A stretch of 64,000 bases of DNA from Theocolax elegans (taxonomy: Eukaryota > Arthropoda > Insecta > Hymenoptera > Cerocephalidae): assembly GCA_026168455.1 (NCBI GenBank), contig CM047430.1:26740735-26804734 (forward strand), in the 5' to 3' direction. The position numbers and the translations under genes are program-made. The notes below the pieces were generated by a model. That model was not told the origin of the DNA. It worked only from the letters and a program-made list of their open reading frames with translations, and made no database searches. This document shows, piece after piece, positions 1 to 12,935 of this stretch (positions within the stretch are counted from its first letter, which is position 1; each line of letters begins with the position of its first letter).

Positions 1-1078
1 TTGTAATATTCTACACAATTCAATAATCACTGGTGTGATAAAAAATCTATTGTATTATGTAGGATATTTCAGCACAGGAAATAATATTCGCAGGATAATT
101 TAATGTAAATAAAACGTAACGCAAAAGTACATTTATTGAGAGAAAGGATCATCATTAATAGGCATTTCAACATTTTTCACATTGAAATTTAACTGACAAA
201 GCACTTAAACTTTATAAATCATTGCTCGTATTTAAAATACTGCAATTTAAGTCATTAGTAACTCTCAATACTTAAAAAATATCATTTTTCGTAATTTCTT
301 TCTCTAAATGTATAAAACATTTTATTTTTATAAATGTAAATAAGCATAATAATATTTATAAAAGGATAATAAATAATCATGTACTTAACACTTTTCTGTA
401 CATTTACGCGTATTTTCGTACACTTTTTATTTATTTCCGGGAGAATAATGTACAGCTAATATAAATAATATAAAAAAAACATTAATTATCGCAAGTTGGC
501 ACGAGAAGTATTGATGCATTATGAAGATATAGGTATAAATATGCTTCGTATATATATAGAAAATTCAACAAAATACAATCTTTTTTTTATTATTATTTTG
601 ATATTTCGTTGCACTAGCCGACACTACCCGTGAATATGCTGCCATACAGAAGATGAACCAAATATAACGTAGAATAAGAATTATGCCGATATACAGCCCA
701 GTATTATAAATTCAAACTTCATGTAAATTAGGAAATCATCTATATATAGTTTATCAAACGTTGTAGTCAACATTTATTTTAATATGTCTATATTGTAGTG
801 CGTTTCTAAGTTTACGTATGTATATATTCGTAAATGGATTACGTGCCAGTAATTTATAACATACTTTGACATGCAATTCACCGAAGTCAATATAGTCGTA
901 TAGATTTGTGATGTTTATTTAACACGTGTACTAATGACTGTAAGCAACATACATTTTACGTATTTTGATTTTGCATCACGAATATCACTAATACATACTA
1001 TTATTTACGTTTGGAAATTAATTTTTAAATTTTATCTACTAAAATATTTTTTATAATTAAATAAATAAATATATATAT
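1..1078. other. AT-rich sequence without a recognisable gene
   Basis: Very AT-rich DNA with poly-A/T runs and many stops in all frames. I see no coding signature, RNA gene or strong repeat here. Confidence 0.6.
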
Positions 1079-1500
1079 GGTCTTGGCCACTAATCTAACC
1101 ACCGCCATTTGAAAGCTCTTGAAAAATGCGATCTTTTGAGCAGCGTTAGATCAAAATCAGTTGTGACGTGGTCGCCTTTTTTGATAATCAATTTTTTTTT
1201 ATATTTCCGGGTGTCCGATACAATTAAGAATTATAACCTGGGTAGATAAGTTTAAAGATTATTTTGAACAAAAGTTGTATGTAATGTTTTAAAAAAAATC
1301 AATAGATTTTGAGATAAATGGCTTTAAAAATAGCTATTTTTTTTAAAAATTGAAAAATTTTTATTTTTATGGTGGAATAACTCACAGTCAAATTATTTTT
1401 AATACCTACAAATTTATTTCTATTTTCTGGAAGATATTTCCAGACTGTTCTCAAAATTTAGTACGATTTAAAATTTTCGTGAAATTGTTCATATATATAT
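1079..1500 (+). repeat. Dispersed repeat R1, copy 1
   Basis: Starts GGTCTTGGCCA right after a short TA run and ends in a phrase close to TTCCAGACTGTTCTCAAA. The same approximately 430 bp sequence recurs near 57150-57530 and 60820-61262, where it ends CACTTGACGTGAAATAGCCC. All copies lie next to TA dinucleotide runs and are diverged. There is no coding potential; the short ORF inside is not conserved between copies. Confidence 0.75.
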
Positions 1501-1760
1501 ATGTCACGTATACACATATAAGAATAAATATTCGTTCCTTTAAAATGTATATATCTTTAGGTTAAAAATCTACGAAATTAAATTATTAAAGTACAATTAG
1601 TATTTATTAGTGTAAAAATATATTGGTGTAAAAATCAAAGTCAATAAGTCTAAATTCGTAACAAAAATTAAATAGTATTTGTCTTAAAAAACAATTAAAA
1701 ATTGCGTTACATATATATGTGATTACGTACGCATTAGTGGGTATTTGGTGCTATATATAC

Positions 1761-1803
<43 letters not shown>
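1761..1803. repeat. (TA)n microsatellite
   Basis: Uninterrupted TA dinucleotide run of about 42 bases. Confidence 0.95.
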
Positions 1804-1804
<1 letters not shown>

Positions 1805-2354
1805 CCCTTATACCGTGATATATAACTTTGGCTTGTCGCATGTTCGATAATTTTGTGTACGGAAATTGGTATCGTCAGAAAATACTTCACACTCAAATTA
1901 ACTAATCAATTTTGGACACAATCAGAAATGCACTCTATTAGATAAAAAAATAAAAATTTACCTTAAGTAGAATTATTCTCAAATGTGCTTCGATAAGAAA
2001 TCTGCTAAGCATAAGAAGACTCAGCTTAATCGCAGAAGAATCATTTAATATGAAGTAGACTTTTTTTTAATCATATTTGAGAATAATTCCGCTTAAAGTA
2101 AGATTCTAGTTTTTTGAGTAAACGTTAATTGAAAATAAGTCGTCAAAATGATATTGTATCCTGAGAATTGGAGAAGTATTTTCCTACAAATATATTTAAA
2201 TAATTTAATTTGCATTGATTTATAATAACTTAATTACTTGCCAAGTATTAGAAGGCTGTGCCCGAGTCAGATATCTTTGAAAATATACTAATTTAAAAAC
2301 AAATTTATCCAGTACATTATATTAACCTAGCGACTATATATATATATATATATA

Positions 2355-3305
2355 TGAAGCATTCAAAATTTTAAAATGCACCAAATTTTAAGTATACTCT
2401 GGAAATGTTTTTCATAAAACAGAAAAAAAATTTTAGATAATGGAATCTATTTGTTCAAAAATTATTCTAAACTCAAAAAGTGAATTTTTTCAATTTTTTT
2501 CAACACCAGCTGTGTTTAACTTAAAATCTATCAACGTTTACTATATAACATTGCATGTAACACTTGTTGCTATAATTATGTACGAGAATTTATACTTCTA
2601 GGTTCGAATTTCTCATCTCAAGGTCACTGTCACATAAACTACATGTTAATATTCAACTAAAAATAAGTATAAGTACGCTACGATTGATTTTTTATCCAAA
2701 AGTCTAAAGAAAAGCTTGAAGCAATACCTTTTAAACAGTATGTAACTTTTTTATGGCCTTCAATTCTGTAATATGTTATGATAATTTAAAAAAAACCCGA
2801 AATTTTTTTAAAAATTCAAATAGGAATACCATGCTAATTTTTGTAATTTTTTTGTCTGTCTTTAAATTATCATAACTTTTCACAGAATTAAAGACCATAG
2901 AAAGGCTAGAAAACGTTTAAAAGGTATTGCTTCAAGCTTTTCTTTAGACTTTTGGATAAAAAAATCAATCGTGACGTACTTATACTTTTTTCAAGTTGAA
3001 TATTGACATGTAGTTTATGTGGCAGTGACCTTAAGATTAGAAATTCTAACCTAGAAGGATAAATTCTCGACATAATTATAGCAACGAGTGTTACATGCAA
3101 TGTTATATAGTAAAAGTTGATAGATTTTAAGTTAAATAGCCGTAAACACAACTGGTGTTGAAAAAATTGAAAAAATTCACTTTTTGAGGTTAGAATAATT
3201 TTTGAACAAATAGATCCCAGTATAAAAAATTTTTTTCTGTTTTATGAAAACCATTTCTGGTGTATATCGTTGTGTATATAGGGTGCATTTTAAAATTTTG
3301 ATCGG
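2355..3305. repeat. Foldback element (long inverted repeat)
   Basis: The left arm (about 2357-2760) is repeated as its reverse complement at about 2890-3303. Landmarks are AATTTTAAAATGCACC at the left outer end and GGTGCATTTTAAAATT at the right, and GTCTAAAGAAAAGCTTGAAG in both arms. The arms are imperfect and the spacer is about 120 bp. Just outside the right arm lies CACTTCACGTGAAATG, related to the end of repeat R1. It looks like an old hairpin MITE; no transposase is encoded, and the minus-strand ORF at 2906-3151 is an artefact of the arm. Confidence 0.8.
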
Positions 3306-3421
3306 ACCACTTCACGTGAAATGTTACTCACACATATATATAGATTTAAGCATACAGTAAAAATTGTTCATAAAATTCGTGCTGGAAATTTAAGATTTTG
3401 GCCAAATACTTTAGTGCATTT

Positions 3422-3562
3422 AGATTAGTTAAGAGCAAAAAATATTCAACGCTGACAATCAAATAAGTTACAATAAAAGCATCTTTTCGTATAAAATAAT
3501 TTTATATTTTTCTAGTCACAAGAGGAAATAAATCTAGTCGAAGCACACACACACACACGCAC

Positions 3563-3626
<64 letters not shown>

Positions 3627-4926
3627 TAAATTAGATGATTATAATATGAAAATGTATTATAAAGTAAAAGAGTGTTCTCTAGTCACTAAACTCTTGGATA
3701 TAAACTCGAACAGCTAATTCTTAACGTACAGCCAGTTAATTTTTTTTCGCTAGTCATTCGCATATTATTTTGTTCGTTGAGGGTAGCTAAGTACAGTAAC
3801 CGATCTCAATCCATGGGTACATATTCCTAGTCTGTATAAAAATAATTATTATTAATAAATATAATTCAGTCAAATATTAATAGTTATAGAATAACTTCGA
3901 TTTAAAATCGCCATAACCCTGGTAAGAATTGTATCAAAGAAAAATGGGCTGTATAGCCACTTACTCGGTATGTAAAATGGCTAGTTTCTAGTAGGAGGTA
4001 AAACGCTTTTTTCACATTATCGTCCATTTAATGGAGTGCCCGTAATCTTTAAATATTTTAAGCAAATTTATCGGTGGCCTTTAAGTTGTGATTAGTCAAA
4101 TTCGATCGGTTTCCTAATTGCAGATATGATTTGGCAATTGTTTACTTTCTACGAATCACCGTTCAAAATATATATCGAGATTCACGAACTTTTCTTAAAA
4201 TTGAGCCGAATCTATCTTGCAAGCCTTTTCCTAGGCTAGAAGGCAACCTATTTCAGACCAAAATGCCGAGGAACCTATCTTTCTGGCTAGGAAATAGACT
4301 GATCTTGATAAAATAATGTTGTAGAAAGCGTTTCATCGCCGGAATAAAAATGTTCACGTTTTAAGCCCATTTTTTCGAAACAAGCTTGTTACTACTAAGA
4401 AAATGGAGACGATTTCTACCAAGGAAAATAACTAAAATTTATTTGAATGAATTAAATATTCCATTGAATATTCGGACAATAAAATATTTATTTGAAACGA
4501 ATGTCTATATTTTCAAATATGTCTATCTAATTTCTCTTCTATGTTTCAAATATGTCTCATTTATTATTTCAAATGTGTTTAATTTGTCTTAAATGTCTGT
4601 GTTTTTATTTCAATAAAATGTCTTTGATCTGCACGTACATATGCAATGACTTTAAAAAATATTTTATTGTCCGTATATTCAATAAGTTCTTTTCTCAGTG
4701 TATGACAAATTGTCTAGTCATATAGCGTGTTTCATTCGCTATTATAATACAATAAATATAACGTCGAATTTATTTTAATTCGGTCAACAACATCTCTATG
4801 ATCACATCTGCATTACCATTTCAGACCCAATGTGCATTCTAATGTACATTGATAAAAAATATTAAATTAAAAAAATTATAATGAAAATTATTAAAAGTAT
4901 AGTAAAAATCTTTCATTGGTTTTTTT
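3422..4926 (+). repeat. Tandem duplication, copy A (about 1.5 kb)
   Basis: Starts at AGATTAGTTAAGAGC and runs to the next occurrence of nearly the same phrase. It contains a (CA)n/(TA)n microsatellite at about 3546-3628. Near 4463-4684 a phrase containing ATTCGGACAATAAAATATTT recurs inverted around TTTCAAATATGTCT repeats. Copy A carries about 27 bp (around 3470-3500) that copy B lacks. The short ORFs at 4131-4316 and 4386-4592 recur unchanged in copy B only because the DNA is nearly identical; they resemble no family I know. Confidence 0.9.
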
Positions 4927-5038
4927 AGATTAATTAAGAGCAAAAAATATTCAACGCTGACAATCAAATATATAATTTTATATTTTTCTAGTCACAAGAG
5001 GAAATAAATCTAGTCGAAGCACACACACACACACGCAC

Positions 5039-5082
<44 letters not shown>

Positions 5083-6410
5083 CATATATATATATATATT
5101 AAATTAGATGATTATAATATGAAAATGTATTATAAAGTAAAAGAGTGTTCTCTAGTCACTAAACTCATTGGATATAAACTCGAACAGCTAATTCTTAACG
5201 TACAGCCAGTTAATTTTTTTCGCTAGTCATTCGCATATTATTTTGTTCGTTGAGGGTAGCTAAGTACAGTAACCGATCTCAATCCATGGGTACATATTCC
5301 TAGTCTGTATAAAATAATTATTATTAATAAATATAATTCAGTCAAATATTAATAGTTATAGAATAACTTCGATTTAAAATCGCCATAACCCTGGTAAGAA
5401 TTGTATCAAAGAAAAATGGGCTGTATAGCCACTTACTCGGTATGTAAAATGGCTAGTTTCTAGTAGGAGGTAAAACGCTTTTTTTCACATTATCGTCCAT
5501 TTAATGGAGTGCCCGTAATCTTTAAATATTTTAAGCAAATTTATCGGTGGCCTTTAAGTTGTGATTAGTCAAATTCGATCGGTTTCCTAATTGCAGATAT
5601 GATTTGGCAATTGTTTACTTTCTACGAATCACCGTTCAAAATATATATCGAGATTCACGAACTTTTCTTAAAATTGAGCCGAATCTATCTTGCAAGCCTT
5701 TTCCTAGGCTAGAAGGCAACCTATTTCAGACCAAAATGCCGAGGAACCTATCTTTCTGGCTAGGAAATAGACTGATCTTGATAAAATAATGTTGTAGAAA
5801 GCGTTTCATCGCCGGAATAAAAATGTTCACGTTTTAAGCCCATTTTTTTCGAAACAAGCTTGTTACTACTAAGAAAATGGAGACGATTTCTACCAAGGAA
5901 AATAACTAAAATTTATTTGAATGAATTAAATATTCCATTGAATATTCGGACAATAAAATATTTATTTGAAACGAATGTCTATATTTTCAAATATGTCTAT
6001 CTAATTTCTCTTCTATGTTTCAAATATGTCTCATTTATTATTTCAAATGTGTTTAATTTGTCTTAAATGTCTGTGTTTTTATTTCAATAAAATGTCTTTG
6101 ATCTGCACGTACATATGCAATGACTTTAAAAAATATTTTATTGTCCGTATATTCAATAAGTTCTTTTCTCAGTGTATGACAAATTGTCTAGTGTCATATA
6201 GCGTGTTTCATTCGCTATTATAATACAATAAATATAACGTCGAATTTATTTTAATTCGGTCAACAACATCTCTATGATCACATCTGCATTACCATTTCAG
6301 ACCCAATGTGCATTCTAATGTACATTGATAAAAAATATTAAATTAAAAAAATTATAATGAAAATTATTAAAAGTATAGTAAACAATCTTTCATTGGTTTT
6401 TTTAGATTAA
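4927..6410 (+). repeat. Tandem duplication, copy B (about 1.48 kb)
   Basis: Direct repeat of 3422-4926, adjacent and in the same orientation. Differences are microsatellite length, one to four base indels and the roughly 27 bp missing near the start. High identity over non-coding DNA implies a recent duplication. Its microsatellite is at about 5020-5098. Confidence 0.9.
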
Positions 6411-6863
6411 TTATTAATTAATAAGATGGTATTAACCCAATTCTATATTTAAAAACAATCGTGATAATAAAATTATGAATAAAAATGATTTCGCTTTTGA
6501 GTTACTCGGTGAAAGCTAAAATTAAAAATAAATTATAAATCAGTAAAGTTCATGGAACATTTGATTCCATTCTAATAAATGTTCAAAAACAAGGTCAAAT
6601 ACATGCGCCAAAATTAGAAACTTACTTCGATCCTGAAGTTTAGAACTTTACAAGCATGTTTAAACATTGAAAATATTGATTTTGGACGGCTAGGATGTAA
6701 GTTGCTTGTAAATAATATTGTACACAATAAATATAATTAGTATATACCTATACCTTTACGCTATAATCATCTATTAATAGAATTATTTATTATCAAATTA
6801 TGTATTGCTATCTAGATAACTTATTTATCATCTATCGATTTTTTGTTTGTCAATGATTAATAT
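6411..6863. other. AT-rich sequence, nothing recognised
   Basis: No ORF of note, no clear repeat and no RNA gene. Confidence 0.5.
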
Positions 6864-7182
6864 TGTCACGTACACACATGAGTGTACGCAACGTATAAGA
6901 AGATCCGCAGCTATCTTAGATGACGTCTAACGTTGACGCATCAACGAGTATGTAAACCCCATCATTGTGAAGGGCTGAGAGAGAAGTAGCGGACTGAGAT
7001 AGTTAAGAAAAGAAGACAGAAATAGTTGAGTTTAGTTTAGAGTAGTAGATATCATTCTCTGGACCTCTCGGCCCATGTATATTGTCAATTAATAAATCAA
7101 CTACACTTTATTCGACTCTTTGTTTTTAAATCTCTCACCTTTCCTCATCCCGGAATAGAGAATAAAACCAACCCACGTAATA
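6864..7182 (+). mobile_element. Solo LTR (LTR retrotransposon)
   Basis: Begins TGTCACGT and ends ACGTAATA, which reads as a mutated ACGTAACA mirror of the start. It is flanked on both sides by ATAT, a 4-bp target duplication. It contains AATAAA-type signals near the 3' half and is more GC-balanced than its surroundings. There is no primer binding site or polypurine tract next to it, so it is a solo LTR. The family is not determined; gypsy is likely given the 4-bp duplication. Confidence 0.6.
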
Positions 7183-7423
7183 ATATATTTATTTATTTAT
7201 ACTATCCCACGTAAAAATGTAAACCTTATATCAACCTGATATAAAGTTTATGTTTGGCAAAAGTTGATAGTAACATACCCAATGAGACTATCCCAAACTT
7301 GGAAAAATATTAATTAGACATTGGTATACAGTTTAGATAAACTTGAAGTAATCTTCCAGATAAGTTTAAAAATAGTATTTTTGACCGGGTAAAATTTTAT
7401 TAATAAAAACATAAAAAAAATTA

Positions 7424-7495
7424 ATCCAAGATACGAACCTCCGATCTTTTACTTCGAAGTCTCTCGTTCTACGTACCAACTGAACCATTTTTATT
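7424..7495 (-). other. tRNA-like module in left TIR arm
   Basis: The minus strand carries an A-box-like TGGTTCAGTTGGTACG and a B-box-like GGTTCGTATC about 35 nt later. The sequence between them includes GAGACTTCGAAG, shared with the right arm. Acceptor pairing is not convincing, so this is a tRNA-derived module rather than a functional tRNA gene. Confidence 0.6.
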
Positions 7496-7570
7496 GTTTA
7501 TGTCATAATATTAAATTGAAACATGCTTCTAAGTTTGTAACCTAAATGTAACTTATTAAATATAAACAAT

Positions 7571-7636
7571 AAAATAGCTTAGTTGATAGAGCGAGAGACT
7601 TCGAAGTAAAAGATCGGAAGTTCAAATCTCGGAATA
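7571..7636 (+). other. tRNA-like module in right TIR arm
   Basis: The plus strand has TAGCTTAGTTGATAGAGC (A-box-like) and AGTTCAAATC (B-box-like). It is a diverged inverted copy of the module at 7424-7495. The B box is followed by a long T run that could end Pol III transcription. Confidence 0.6.
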
Positions 7637-8161
7637 AATTTTTTTTTTATTTTTTTATTAATAAAATTTTACCCGTTCAAAAATACTATCTTTAAACTTA
7701 TCTGAGAGATTATTTCAAGTTTTTTTTTTCAAGTTTGGGAAGTCTCATTGGGTATCTTGATATCAACTTTTGCCAAACATAAACTTTATTTTAAGTTGAT
7801 ATAAGTTTTACATTTTTACGCGGGATTCAATTGCGTTAATCAAGTAAATAATGTAATGTTGCGCTTTGACTAAAGATATTTATATATAACAAACATTTAA
7901 AATAGATATATGTGTACGTGTATGTGTGGGTGTGTAAAAATTACATTTGTGTGTTAGTTGTACAAAAAAAATTTTATCGAAAAAATATATTTATATTTTG
8001 CAGCTATTCATGTATGTGACATCGAAGAAATAAAAGTGAGATATTATATAACAGAAATGAAAGAAATTTGTATATATTGAATTAATTTATATAAATTAAT
8101 ACAATAAATAATAAATATAAATAGTAATTAATCGAATTTTTATTACCCAACCTTTTCACAA

Positions 8162-8302
8162 GAGGCTTTACGATTTAGTCGGTCGGTATCGAATTAACGA
8201 TAAGCACTTCTGTCAACAAGTGCTTTCTTCGCAAAGACAGCGTATGTCTCCGTCGCTGAGTAGCACCGTATTTCAGAGTCTTAAAAAACCGACGTTAAAA
8301 AA
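8162..8302 (+). mobile_element. tRNA-derived SINE, internally deleted copy
   Basis: A short head resembling GGCTCGGTCGGTA is joined to the SINE body (AAGCACTTCTGTCAACAAGTG, then CTCCGTCGCTGA, then GACGTTAAAA). The full family is seen at 58441-58652. Most of the tRNA region is missing here. Confidence 0.7.
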
Positions 8303-9798
8303 GTAATATTTATATTATATATATATGTGTATGTGTGTTACATATTTATCTGCAGATGTTAATGCAGGGATGCCTCATTATCCACAGTACAATTTTTTTT
8401 GTTCTTTGATAAATATGTAATATTTCTTTATCCCTGCTAAAAATACTCCATTATAACTGTTACGAGGGCGACATATTGATTATTATATTAGAAGATAATT
8501 AGTTTTATAACTGCGCAAAATATAAAATAGAATAAGAAAGCATTCTGGAGTTAAGACACGACGCGTAATATGATCTGTTAGAGTGCCTTCACAGTGGACA
8601 GTTCCCAAGCATATATTTGACAAAGTTGATTATAAAAAATCCTAAAATTGCGTATGTAACTGCGAAAAACAAGATCTGACAATAATGGTATAAAGCAAAA
8701 TGAATGTTGGTAACCGTCAAGGGCGATGGTAATATATTGTTACAACTAAACTGGTTCGGTTGAGTTGGAAAAAATTAAGCATGCAAATATATTAAAACAC
8801 TTTATATTGCTGTTGCTAAAGACACATTTTCCATAAATCTGAGCTTTAACAATTATGAATAACAATATATTTTGAAGAATTTAATTTTTTTTACATGGAA
8901 GTTTAATGGTGTAAATTTGGAGGCAAAATCTTTCGACAAAATGTAGATCCGATCATTCGCTGCCAAAATATAAGCATTTTAGTACATTTTTCGCAACTTT
9001 TGCTGTTTTTCATGAACTTTGTGAATTTATATGTAGGAACTATATTGAGGGGAAACGGGATACTATACAACCGAACTTCGGACACCGAATGGAATGGTAT
9101 ATATTAATAATAGAAATTATTTATACACAAAACTATATAAAAGAACAAGACTGTGCAAGGAAGCATGAGAAAATAATTTATTATTACTAAGTAATAATTA
9201 AAAAAATTATGACTTAAAATATAATTTAATTTTTTAACTAAATTATAGTATTATTATCTTTTATTTAACAGTGTATGGGTAATTTATATACAACAATACT
9301 ACTTCAATTAATTTATGACACTCTGTAGAAGTATTCTGACCATAATGCACTTACTGCAGGATATCTCGGGAACTAGTGTAATGAATAGGCCGATATTTCA
9401 ATTGTAATATCTAGATATGATTCAGAACTTTTTGAATAAAGCAGAATTTAAAGACTGTATGTAAAATATTTTAAAATTATACAAAAAACAGATATATTTC
9501 TTAAGATTAGCGTTTTCAATATTTTTTATTTGCAATAGCAACAAATCCTTGTACGGAGTGTCGTAAATTAATTGGAATAATAATTAAACGATTGGCGTAC
9601 AAAAAATCGTTGTTTCACATTTACATATCTGATGTTCATATCCACACATTAATCCTGCTTAAAACCTTTTACTTTTACTTAATATTATTGAAACGTGACC
9701 CAACCAAAATTATTAAATAATAAATGAATCTATCGTTGACATCAAATACTCTACAAATTTATTACACCTATTAACAAATCTTTTTTTTAAGTACTTAC
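8303..9798. other. No gene recognised
   Basis: AT-rich sequence. A 60-codon minus-strand ORF at 8903-9085 has no family signature, so I do not call it. Confidence 0.5.
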
Positions 9799-10061
9799 CT
9801 ACCATACACCTCCAAATTGGTATTTTCGAATCCACCTGGCTCCAAAGTATCAGCATTATTCATCAAAACCTCTAATTGTCCATATTTTTGTAGCGTAGAG
9901 TCTACAAAATAATATGGCTTAGTTGAAGATTTCAATATTTTGAATATCACATCCATGCAAGGAAAAGGATGTACCAAACTGCGACAAGTGAATAGCAGTG
10001 GTTGTACCAATACCAAAATTATAAAACTTGTAATCAAAACGGCTTTACCCACAAATGACAT
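9799..10061 (-). pseudogene. Short-chain dehydrogenase/reductase first exon, decayed
   Basis: The minus-strand ORF starts MSFVGKAVLIT, the typical N-terminus of insect classical SDR enzymes (NAD(P)-dependent oxidoreductases with a Rossmann fold). It later reads STLQKYGQLEVLMNNADTLE, matching the SDR NNAG region with the G changed to D. The cofactor motif expected after VLIT is broken by a frameshift: GIG and TAIHLSQFG are seen in a neighbouring frame. Most of the region between the cofactor motif and NNAG is compressed. The exon ends at a good splice donor (AG then GTAAGTAC), so this derives from an intron-containing gene, not a processed copy. No following exon is recognised downstream on the minus strand (below 9790). 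Confidence 0.7.
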
Positions 10062-10853
10062 GTTGTATTGATATTATTTATTCATAAATAAGTTTTATTT
10101 GTAAACTTGCAAAGTAGATAGAGGAACCCGTTGGTATAAAAACAAAAGTTATGTGTGATCATTTATCATCTTTTGATATAAAAAAAATATGTAGCACAGC
10201 ACAGCGAATCGACGCGCTGAAAAAAAAAGATTTCACGACAGCTCATCTCATCAAATTCACATGGCAAAAGAGCACAGTGTTCTCAAAACTAATAATGATC
10301 AACCAGCGCAAAATTGAAAAAAGACAAAAAAACATATATTTTATTTTTTAATTTTAAATAATGAACAGGCAACTATGACACAGTAATCAGAGATAAATAA
10401 TTTTCATTTTATAAAAGGCAGCTAGCAGAAAAGCAGATGTATTTTTTTTATTAAAGTTATCAAACCTTACAAGATTTATTCACTATGTACACATAAAGAT
10501 ATTTGGTAGTTAAGGAGTAGACGGGTAGTGAGAAAAATCAAATAACGAATTTAACTACGAAAACGAGTAATACTAAAATAATTTATTCGGTAATTAATAA
10601 ATGTGTGCAAGGAAACGTAGGAACGGGATTAGGATGGTTTTATGTTTTACCGGAGTTTGCCAGAGAGGTATGTAGGTGTCAATGTTTGTGTTGTGTTTGA
10701 ACATACTTTTAAAATATCAATGACTTATTTTATTAAAGTAACTTAAGAAATAATTTTAACTAGCGCGAGCGTATGTGGCGAGCTGCCACAGATACATAAA
10801 TACATTTTTTGTCATATTTTAATGTTACAATTATTTTGAAAATTGAAATTTTT
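10062..10853. other. No gene recognised
   Basis: AT-rich. The 66-codon plus ORF at 10151-10351 is lysine-rich low-complexity and unsupported. Confidence 0.5.
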
Positions 10854-12906
10854 TTAGCACGTATAGATGTTTGGTTTGATTTTCACATGTAGTTTGTATT
10901 TTATTTTTTTAATTTCTTTTATAAGGACGGTGCATTGAGTTTCATATAAAGAGCATTGCCATATAAGTCGGTCCAGATCTTGAACTGCTTGGTTGCACTG
11001 ACACTTGGGGTCATCTGTAATACCTACTCTTGGTAACGACGCTACTAGATTATAGTGATTCGATTTGCACCTATTAACCGTTACAATGAGATCACGAGAA
11101 ATTTTGCATTTTTGAAACCATGGATCTTTAAGATTTCTGTGATAGATATTAAAATACTCTTTCCCTTTTGACAGACATAGATTCATAAAAAATTGAGAGG
11201 CATTAGTAAGCATTTGTTTCGTGAATGTTTCCTTTAGGCACGTAAATGGTATATTCACTTCGTCATAAAGACTCATGTTTCCTCTAGAACTTTTCGCATC
11301 TAAGTCGGTCTGTACAATTTCCATTGAACCCGCAATAGGAAGGCAGCAAAATAAACTTAATGCTTCTTGTAACTTCTTTTACGTAAATAAAAAGTATATA
11401 TTTTTTATTTATCTCAAAGATGTACAGATTCACTCTAATACCGGGTTTACAATTTTATAGACTGTTTAACACGTTTAGAGAGTTGGAGGGTATGGACATA
11501 TTATGTTGACTATTATTCAGAGCAATGTGCACACCACAATTTATAGCCATACTTTCTGCCGTAAAGACGGATGCGAAGGAACTTATACTTTTCTGAAGAT
11601 TTATGTTCAGTTTAGGACAATAACATAAAAAAGTGGCTTAATAATTATTTTAATGTTTGCTTCAATCAGTATACAAATCAATATAATTGTTTTTATCTAA
11701 ACTTTCAAGGAGTTTTGCAATAAATTTTTTCGATTTTTTTAATAAATTACTTACTTTTTTTATCGATCGGGATTAAAGTTGTGATAACTTTATATTCGTA
11801 GTTAAATATGTTGTAAGCTTTTCGGTTTAAAAACGATAAATTCTTTGTTTTAATGTCAGTCACACAACTTTCATATAGATTTTCGCGTTTTTTTTTTGCA
11901 TTTGGAGATGACTACAGAAATAATTATTTATAGTTCTGCTAATTAGTTGGCTTTCATAGCTAAGAATTTTTGCTAGGTACAAATTACACAAAACTTTTGA
12001 TCGTTCACTAATGAGCGGGCAAATAGATTCGGCTAACAATATATTAACAGGAGTTGTTTCCCGGATTCCTTACGCTTGACGAATCGCTGTGTACTGTATT
12101 TGTTCCAGTTTGCGTTTCATATTTTTATTAGATAGAAAATTTACAAAATTTCTGTAATTAACAATTCATTTTACACAATTTTTACGATATATAATTAGCG
12201 TGCTAGGACTGGGACCCCATCATATACCACATAAATATCTCAGAATATTTAACGCACGGTAACATTTATTAAGGTTTTTAATAATATCCTGATTAAAGTT
12301 ACATTTTTTATCGAAGATCAATCCTAAGAAGCGAACAGATTCGTTTATTTTTATTTCAGTTTTCTCCGCCAATATATTCTTATTATTAAAATTAGTAAAT
12401 ATCGTTTTGTGGAGGACTAGTTCCAGTCCTAAGTTAATTTATTTTTTATTAAGTTTGTAAATTATTTTTTGTACAGCTTTTTTTTGGAATATAAAGCATC
12501 ATCATACGCGAACTAAGAGTTAAATATATTTTTCGAGGCAGATTTTAGTATGTTCAACACATAAATAATATACAAAAGTAGACTTAAAACTCCTCCCTGG
12601 AGAATTCCCTTATAAGCGAGCATCACTGAGAACATTATGAAATGCACCTGAGATATCGAGGAATACCGCAAATAGTTATTTTCTTTGCTTAAACGAGTGT
12701 TGTATATTAATAGCAAGATTTAATCAATTATCTGTGCACGATTGTCTTTTGCGATAACCGCACTGACTTGATGGTAGAATGTTGTTCATCTCGATCCACC
12801 ATTGTAATTTATTTTTAATGATGTTTTCAAATAATTTACATATAGCTGATGTTAGTGTACAAGGTCTATACGAAACACCGTCGAATTTACTTATCAGTTT
12901 TTCCAA
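10854..12906 (-). pseudogene. Non-LTR retrotransposon (I/Jockey-like LINE) ORF2 remnant
   Basis: Read on the minus strand from 12906 downward. At 12724-12906 RT motifs YRPCTLTSAICKLFE and LPSSQCGYRKRQSC correspond to RT blocks 1-2. At 12513-12716 YKGILQGGVLSLLLY corresponds to the PQGS block. Near 12500 FAYDDALYS is a mutated F/YADD catalytic box. Around 11510-11580 VFTAESMAI is typical of an RNase H domain. At 10854-11324 the C-terminal region LPRVGITDDPKCQC is typical of the tail after RNase H. An RNase H domain after RT points to the I group or relatives. The element is 5'-truncated, split by frameshifts and stops, and inactive. The gypsy LTR at 12936 abuts its 5' side. Confidence 0.8.
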
Positions 12907-12935
12907 TTGTCTGGGAATAAACTAGAACGGAACAT

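Larger units (their letters stand above)
7206..7824. mobile_element. TIR element with paired tRNA-like arms (CCCACG end)
   Basis: Ends are CCCACGTAAAAATGTAAA on the left and the reverse complement of CCCGCGTAAAAATGTAAA on the right, with the 2-bp direct repeat AT on both sides (7204-7205, 7825-7826). The arms are inverted copies almost to the centre. Each arm holds a tRNA-like module pointing outward from the centre: 7424-7495 on the minus strand and 7571-7636 on the plus strand. The termini match those of the elements at 40742-43059, 41349-42140 and 48872-51464, although the internal tRNA-like sequence is different. No transposase is encoded, so it is non-autonomous. Confidence 0.8.

Noticed and set aside
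4131..6223. Identical small ORFs in the tandem duplication
   Set aside because: Identity follows from recent DNA duplication; no codon bias or motif.
10151..10351. 66-codon plus-strand ORF upstream of the SDR relic
   Set aside because: Lysine-rich low complexity, no start context or splice support.
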